DNA of 64,000 bases from Amorphophallus konjac. Taxonomy: Eukaryota; Streptophyta; Magnoliopsida; Alismatales; Araceae. The notes beneath the pieces are model-generated. The model was not told where the DNA came from and made no database searches. It saw nothing but the letters and a program-made list of their open reading frames with translations. The stretch's first letter is position 1. Every line of letters starts with the position of its first letter. Below, piece by piece: positions 57,567 to 64,000 of the stretch. The stretch spans positions 265,755,519-265,819,518 of the forward strand of contig CM040118.1 in assembly GCA_022559845.1 (NCBI GenBank). The letters are read 5' to 3'. Position numbers and translations under genes: made by a program.

Positions 57567-57627
57567 GACTGTAGTTGCAATAGGATCTCATATGTAGATC
57601 GTTGGATCTAGGTAAAGAAGAGCTAGG

Positions 57628-57640
57628 CTCTGATACCAAT
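57628..57640 (-). promoter_or_regulatory. A primer binding site
   Basis: The minus strand reads ATTGGTATCAGAGC right after the LTR end CCCAACA. It matches initiator Met-tRNA and sets A's strand. Confidence 0.92.
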
Positions 57641-58084
57641 TGTTGGGTCCCTTAGTGCAAATGCAATCAAGAAGGGGGATGAATTGATCTCACCCTATTT
57701 AAAAAAGTTTAGCTAGATGAAACTCTATTTAGAACACATAGCGGATTCAACTCAACACTTAAGATCAGTTAAGCGAAACTCAGATGTAATATGTATCAAA
57801 TTTAATCACCAGTTTAGCACACATCGGATTCAGGTTTCGTTGAGTGTGGCTTAATGTAACAACTTCAACTTAGCAAATTGTGTGTGAAGATTAAATGTGT
57901 GTAGCAGACTAATTTAATTCAGTGTGTGTGATAGTGTTAATTGAACCTGTGAATGGAGATAAAAGAGATGGGCAGTCACACAGACATTTAGACAATGACA
58001 GCGATTTTTAAGGTGGTTCGAGACCGTAATCGGGCTCCCTACGTCCACCCCTCACCAAAACCCGGTGAGACTTACTACGTTGCA

Positions 58085-58335
58085 AATGTAGCAACACACA
58101 CGGGGACAAGTCCCCAACAACACACTAATACACAGCTTAACTGGGGATGAACCCCAAACACACACACACACACGTTGTTTTCATAGCAACACACGGGGAT
58201 GAACCCCAAACCACACACACGCTATTTTCACAGCAACACACGAGGATGAACCCTAAACCACACACACGCTGCTGAAATGCAGCAACACACGGGGACAAAC
58301 CCTAAAACAAACACACATGCTGCTAAATCGTAGTG
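58085..58335. repeat. ACACAC / GGGGATGAACCCC repeats
   Basis: Five or six units of about 50-60 bp each contain AGCAACACACGGGGA, a GGGGA..TCCCC or GGGGATGAACCCC dyad and an ACACACACGCT stretch. E's LTRs carry the same module on the plus strand (GTGTGTGTG with GGGGATTTATCCCC, 26880-27015 and 34380-34515). Confidence 0.82.
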
Positions 58336-58714
58336 ACCAAGACACACTCGGATGTGCACACTACACAGTCCGACCACACACTTTAACTATCTCTGTTCAT
58401 ACAAATATGTCTATCAAATCGACATCAAATAATGCATGATTTTCAGATCTAGAAGTAGAAAATCCATCAAATAAAATTCCCCCTTTAGATAGCTCCGACC
58501 GACGGTCAAACAGCCGCGAGGATGATCGGATGACAATCTACGTAGCACGATCCATCTCAATCACGATTCAGATGAAGAAATTAGCTCCAAACTTGGAAGA
58601 ATCCTTCTTCCAATAGCAGGGGGCAAGCTCCTCATCTTCTTCCTATTCTCCTTCTTCTTCTCCAAGACTCTTTTATCTTTTCTTGGAATAATTCCCCCAA
58701 ATTCGCAATAGCAA

Positions 58715-58722
58715 CTTTTATA
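58715..58722 (-). promoter_or_regulatory. Candidate TATA box in A 5' LTR
   Basis: The minus strand reads TATAAAAG, kept in the partner LTR at 3163-3170. It lies downstream of the GGTCGACC array in transcription order. Confidence 0.5.
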
Positions 58723-58892
58723 GTAGATGTGGGGGCTAAAAGACCTTCATACCCACTCTAGAACCCTTCCAGAACCTCCCCAAATGACAGGAAATGGATT
58801 AGGGGTATTTTGGACCGTTTACATGACCTCAAAGATGCCCCACGGACGTCAGACGTATGACTTTCATTGTGCACGTGAGCAGGGGAGGCGTA

Positions 58893-59658
58893 TAGGTTGA
58901 CCTATTCAATATGGATCGGTCGACCTCTACTCCGACTGAAAAAAATTTACAACCATTTTCTTGAATCGGTCGACCTATGTTGTTGGGTCGGTCGACCTCT
59001 ACTCAGTTTTTAGGTTTTCTAGAAGCTATTTGTTTGATAGGTCGACCTATGCTATTGGGTCGGTCAACCTCTACTCAACTTTCATGTTTTCCAGAAGCTG
59101 TTTGTTTGATAGGTCGCCTATGCTATTTGGGTTGGTCGACCTATGCTTGAACTCCAAGTCTTCCAGAAGAACAAAGGTGGATCGATCGACCTATATTTGG
59201 TGAGAGGTCGACCTGTAACCTGCACACATGGAAAAATTCACCACATTTTAGTCCTTAGGTTTAGACATTACTAATCATTTACCTTAAGATTTGTAACATC
59301 AAATTCTTTGTCCTGGGCTCCATTTATCTACAGAGTGACTCAAAACTAAATTAGTCTCAATGATAAAAATTATATTTTCAAGAAATTTTCATTGGTTCAA
59401 GTATGCCAATTTCATGTTGGTAAGCAGAACAAGACAATAGGTTGACCTTTACTTTGCATAGGTCGACCTTTGAAGAAGGCAGTGATTTACCAGAAGTGAG
59501 ACCTTGCATCGGTCGACCTTTCTGTTGGCACATGTTGACCTCTGCAGACTTCTGTAAATAATCAAGTAAGCTGGATTTGAATAGGTCAACCTTTTTGTTG
59601 TCATAGGTCAACCTTTTTGTTGTCACAGGTCGACCTTTCTATTGCCATAGGTCGACCG
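58893..59658. repeat. GGTCGACC palindrome array (right A LTR)
   Basis: The same array as at 3342-4085. Here other copies have lost the CpG: GGTTGACC at 58894 where the left copy is intact, and GGTCGACC at 58968 where the left copy is changed. GGTCAACC forms also occur (near 59072, 59585, 59606). Confidence 0.85.
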
Positions 59659-60201
59659 GTACACCTGAAAAACACAAAAATAAACATGAGTTAGCATGTA
59701 TTTTAATCCAATAAATCTAACATACCTTGGATTGAACTTCTTGACATTTTTGGGCTCTTTTTGGTCCTGATAACCACTTGGAGAGAAGTTAATCATGAAT
59801 TTAATCAATGAATCAAAGATATGAGATGATAATGCATTCATTTCTTATTTGGGCTAACATTTACATGAATATAGGAACCATGGCCTCAAACCAAGATGGG
59901 AATTAAAATAAAAATCATTCGCACCACGAGGGGAATCAAGTTTAACAAATTTTCTCTTCAGAACTTAACATGATTTCACAATGAAACTCATACTCAATGA
60001 AGCTCAACAAAATATAATTTTAGTTACATGCAATTCAATGAAGCTCATCAAAATATAATCACATGTAATTCATGATCTATTCACACATAAAGAGTTTTGT
60101 TCACATGCAATTCATGATCCATTTATACATGTGAAGTTTTGTCATTATCAAGAGTACACATATAAAGTTTTGTCATTATCAGGAACACCTGGGGCACAAC
60201 A

Positions 60202-61082
60202 TCGTTAAAACACACGAGGTGACCAATCTCAAAAATAATTATCGACCTCGCAACAAAAGTAAACAACGTAGGATAATGGTGAGTCCGAGTCAAATCCACA
60301 AACATGTTTAGATTTATGAGTTGAAGATCTTATGTTCTAAGTGGATCGTGAATTTTGGTGGTTAAACGTAACTTAAAATAAAAATAACATTAAATAAATC
60401 TATCTAATGAAATTTGAATGATTTTAGAGAGAGAAAGGAAGAGAGGGAGATGAAGAAGAAGAAAGAGGTGAGAGAAATATATATATAGAGAAAATAAAGA
60501 CACATGATTTTCACGAATTAAAAGATAACGATTACAACATGAAGTGCAAAAATAAAATGTACAACTCAAAATAAAAATTCTAAATAACACCGAGGAGGAA
60601 TGAGGGGCAAGGATGTCACGGCCGTGGTGTCAGGGTGACGTCGCCTCCTTGAGCCTTTGATTTCCAGTCAACCCGGAGCCGATGACGCCCGTCTTGCACC
60701 GTGTTTAGAGGGACAAAGGATAGAAGGGAGGGAGAGGAAGTAGAAAGAGATGTAGAGAGAGAAAGAGATAGAGATGGAGGGGGAGTTTATAAAATAAAAG
60801 AAAAAATAGAATAAAATAAAATGGTGTGTGCGTGTGTGAGAAGAGGGAGACAAAGAGAGAATAGAGAGCGAGATGAGAGAAGGGAGTGGGGAGACGTGAG
60901 ACGGGGGGATTGGAGAAGAGAGAACGAGAGGGAGAGCAGAGAAGAGAAAATGAGAGGGAGTGGGAGAGGAGAAGAGAGAGCTAGAGGGAGAGGGTGAGAG
61001 GAGAAGAAAAGAAAGAGTGAGAGAGAGAGAGTTTCTAGCCGGCACAAGAGAATGTGGGCGGCGGAGGAGGGGGGAGTAGGAG

Positions 61083-61114
<32 letters not shown>

Positions 61115-61492
61115 GGATGAGAAGAGAGAAAGAGAGGGAGAGAGGGTTGCTGGCGGAGTGAGAAGGGAGAAAAGAGAGAGGAGAGGGGTGTGGTGGTGGT
61201 GCAGAGGAGAGGAAGGGAAGGGAGAGAGAGTGAAGAGGAGGCAGGGACTGTGTGTGCAGAAGAGAGAAATAGGGAGAGAGAGAGGGATGAGAAGAGGAGG
61301 CTGGGCGGTGCAGTGGTGAACAGAGAGAAAGAGTGAGAGAGAGGGATGAGAAGAGAAGGGGGGAGAAGAGAGGAGAGAACGAGAGGGAGAGGGGCCGACT
61401 GCGGAGAGAGCAGGGAGAGAGAGGGAACCCGCGACAGGGAGGAGAGTCGAGAGGAGAAGGAAGCAGGAGGAGGAAGGAGAAGAGAGAAGGAG
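60202..61492. other. Host flank of A, unassigned, with long purine tract
   Basis: No gene is recognised. From about 60690 to 61492 the plus strand is almost pure purine (GAGAGA, GGGAGA, GAAGAG), with AT-rich sequence near 60410-60580. The long open frames across the tract on both strands are low-complexity. A inserted at its left end and H at its right end. The minus strand reads as a long CT-rich leader and could be part of another LTR, but no terminus is seen. Confidence 0.6.
60690..61492. repeat. GA-rich tract of about 800 bp
   Basis: Imperfect (GA)n with GGGAGA and GAAGAG blocks, and a pure (GA)n run at about 61089-61115. Such tracts can form triplex DNA and bind GAGA-type factors; that is family knowledge, not shown here. 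Confidence 0.85.
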
Positions 61493-64000
61493 TGTAGCAC
61501 CCTTGGTAATTTTTTGGATTTTTTATAAATTTAAAAGAATTATTTAAGCATTTAATAGGCTTAATAGAGTTAAATGGGATAATTAATGGAAAGCCTTTGA
61601 TAAAAAGGCCTGGCTATTAACCAGATGGTTAATCCCACTTAAAAGAGGCCTTAAAACCTAAATCTAAGCCTTTTGACCCAAGCCCAACCCTTAGACACGT
61701 AATAGGGGGAAAGTTCCCTAATTAAGATAAGAAAATAAGGGAGGAATAATTAGGATAAAACTTAAATTCTGGAAAGCTAGGCAAGTCTCGGTGAATCGCG
61801 CAACCACTACTTGCAGATAGCGGTCAAGACCCAACCGCTACCTGGTTCCGAGAACGGAAAGAGATAAACCACAGAAAGCTCAAATTTTTATCCATGAGTT
61901 GGCCATGTTTCGATGTGATCTATAGAGGAAACCTACCCGGGACTCTTAGGGAATCGACTTGACACCCCATAGGACTCCTAATTTGAACTAAAACCCTAAC
62001 CCTAGGTCATTCCCTATAAATAGGCCCCAAGTCCGTCCGACGAGCACCCTAATTTTGGATCGCACAGAACGAAGGTAAGGTGTTGTCGTTTCAAGTTCTA
62101 CCTTTAGAACTTTTTATTCCCCTTAGTGTCTTCTAATGTCCCTCTAAATTTCATGATAGGAGAACAAGCAACTAAGGAGTTAGAGGATACAGAAGTTGAT
62201 GTTTCTACGTAGGACGTGCAAGAACAGGGGCTCCCTTCCCACGAGAAATTCGAGGTCTAGGATCAACCTAAGAGGTAGGTTGTCTCATGATCGGCTCAAA
62301 CATTACATTAGGAATAAAAGCCCTCTAGTCTTGCTTGTTTTCATGCTACATGCATGGAGCATTTATGGTTTTACCATGATCACGCAATAAGACCTCTAGT
62401 TCATGCTGTCCACGCAACCTTAATGGAAAGATAATAATTTGTATTGATCACTTGCCCTTTTCATGCATTATTTACATGATAGCATGGTTTTCCTTTCAGT
62501 TTCATACTAGTTTGCATCTTAATTTGCCATTAGAAAGGGCTCTACAAGATCAGACTTGCCTCTGTCTGATGACAGACATATAGCGGTCCTACAGAATCCG
62601 TGACTTGTAATAGCGGTCGCCAGACAACCGCGATCTATCTGCTGTTCACGCCAAACAGCAACCAGATCAAACCTTATGATTCCCTACTATGTATAAGTAA
62701 CTATGCCATATTTTGTGTTATTGCATTCTGTTTATGGTTTTGCCATATCATGTTTTAAACATGTTATGTTTTATGCCCTCACATGCTTTTCAAGGACTAT
62801 TTTCACATATGCTAATTTCACAGTAAATCCTTATATTTTTGTACTAAAGGAATTTTCGCTCTTTTGATTACACGACAGTCTATGTTTTGACATGTTCACA
62901 ATCATCTTCTATCTTTCATTGTTATTGGTACATAGCCCGTACTCCGGTACGTTACTATTAGTCGCTTGCACTTGATAGGAACACCTTTTTGGACATTGAA
63001 CGCCTCTCCGTCGGATAATCCTTCTGTCGGACTAGGAATTTAAATTTCAAGACCTCAGTAAGTCTCTGCGAGCCTGGGATTCCCACTAGGATGTCAAGCT
63101 GGTTGTACCCTAAAAACCCAAAATGCTAGAAGAGCACTTCACGTTTTTTGCACTCTGTCCTGATCGCGGCTCGTCGATCAACTGCGACCTGTAGATGGCG
63201 GCTGGCCAATGACTACGTTCATCCAGTAGGTTGGCTGTGTGTCAGTTGACCGATATTCTGTTTCAATCGAACGATGTTCTTTTTTCTAGTCGACAGACCC
63301 TTGATTCAGTCGACTGACTTTCTTTGGGTCGACTGACTTCTGATCGCGGACCCTACTCGACCGCTACCTCAAGATAGCGGTCTCATTGAAACCGCGTTCT
63401 GTCAAATCCTGCCCAACCCGAAGGCTTGACCAAAGGGTTGATTGTTTTCATTCTCAGATGATCTTCTGACTGTCTGGAACCTGAAATAGTATTTAACAAG
63501 TCATTAGTGAACTTTGAAATTAAATAAGATGTCATTATGCCGTTGAAATCCTTTCTGTAGCACAATGTCCCATTAATTCGTTCTTGACCTCTTATCAATG
63601 AATTCGGTACAATCTTATCTTACTTACTATAACCTCAAAGCATTTTGAATTTGACATTCTTGTCCGAACTTATTGATATTTCTTGTGGAAGTAACTAGAT
63701 TTATAACTTGAAGATGCAAGTGCGGGCAGGGACGGTGTCCAAGGGCTCTAGTCTAGCCCCCTCGGCAGATGGCCAAAAATATATTGAAAACCATGGGGTA
63801 TAATGATTATTGGCATCGCATTACGCTGGGAGTACATTTTTTATAAACTGGCGGAATCCACGAGGCAATTCATGAAATTATACATGCTTGAAAAGTGCAT
63901 TCTCGTTACATGCTTGTTACATGATATTCTTGTGCATAGCCTTCTTATTATTATGAAAAGTTTATTCTTGTGATTGAAAGGCAAATTTATATTCTTGCTA
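61493..64000 (+). mobile_element. Element H: D-related LTR, runs off the window
   Basis: It starts TGTAGCACCCTTGG and follows D's LTR layout: TATAAATAG at 62015-62023, a GAGGTAGGTTGTCTCATGA block (62271-62289), GAGCCTGGGATTCCCACT (63070-63087), GGTTGTACC, and CCATGGGGTATAATG..GCATCGCATTACGCTGGGAG near 63791. Sequence between these blocks has diverged from D. TAGCGGT/ACCGCTA dyads stand where D has TAACGG/CCGTTA. No internal region is reached, so it may be a solo LTR or a full element. Confidence 0.88.
62015..62023 (+). promoter_or_regulatory. TATA box of H
   Basis: TATAAATAG at about the same distance from the LTR start as in D (522 bp in both), followed by a short leader with GAAGGTAAGG. 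Its position is kept despite strong divergence around it. Confidence 0.65.

Larger units (their letters stand above)
57641..60201 (-). mobile_element. Element A 5' LTR, full length
   Basis: It is 2561 bp. On the minus strand it runs TGTTGTGCCCCAGG to GGGACCCAACA. A GGTCGACC array lies at 58893-59658, TATAAAAG at 58715-58722, an AC-rich repeated region with GGGGATGAACCCC dyads at 58085-58335, and the conserved CGGGCTCCCTACGTCCACCC block at about 58032-58051. The five bases after it, TCGTT, would be the target duplication, but the other end is not available. Confidence 0.93.

Noticed and set aside
60787..61500. A 237-codon Ser/Leu/Pro-rich open frame on the minus strand
   Set aside because: It is the translation of a GA/CT low-complexity tract. 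Stops are rare in such DNA by composition.

Overview
This window is plant nuclear DNA made almost wholly of nested LTR retrotransposons; I find no host protein gene, rRNA, tRNA or CRISPR. The evidence is plant-type chromodomain Ty3/gypsy polyproteins (Tekay/Del-like), Ty1/copia gag genes of the SIRE/Maximus type with arrays of CCHC knuckles, primer sites matching plant initiator Met-tRNA (TTGGTATCAGAGC), LTRs of 2.4-3.8 kb and a Tourist-like MITE. A flowering plant with a large, repeat-rich genome is likely; the species cannot be told.

Layout (letters are mine). A: minus-strand SIRE-like element, outermost; 3' LTR (truncated) about 3005-4626, internal 4627-5675 and 53365-57640, 5' LTR 57641-60201. 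B: minus-strand Tekay-like element inserted in A (5676-53359; target duplication TGGAT/TGGAC). C: minus-strand Tekay-like element inserted in B's pol (37251-47062; duplication ACAGC on both sides). D: plus-strand Tekay-like element inserted in B's left LTR (8234-22180, right end lost). E: plus-strand SIRE-like element plus the tail of a second, tandem copy (22181-34814), also in B's left LTR. F: solo LTR of C type in D's 5' LTR (10602-14257; duplication CTGGG). G: LTR-only element in E's left LTR (23670-26133; duplication GCTCC). H: start of a D-related LTR at 61493, running off the window. M: a 254-bp foldback MITE at 6137-6390 in B's left LTR. Bases 1-3004 and 60202-61492 are unassigned.

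By-eye LTR divergence agrees with the nesting: A about 7-8 %, B about 4-5 %, D about 2 %, C about 27 substitutions in 3.1 kb. All coding regions are broken. Most D stops look like CAA/CAG to TAA/TAG changes, as expected from cytosine deamination in methylated DNA.

The most striking feature is architectural. Nearly every LTR family here carries arrays of short CG-containing inverted repeats: ACGMC..GKCGT in C/F, TAACGG..CCGTTA in D, TAGCGGT..ACCGCTA in H, GGCGCC and AAATAGAG hairpins in B, GGTCGACC palindromes and GGGGA..TCCCC dyads in A/E. Both arms change together within and between families. Second, A and E both have gag, a five-knuckle array and no pol at all, suggesting a gag-only non-autonomous SIRE family.
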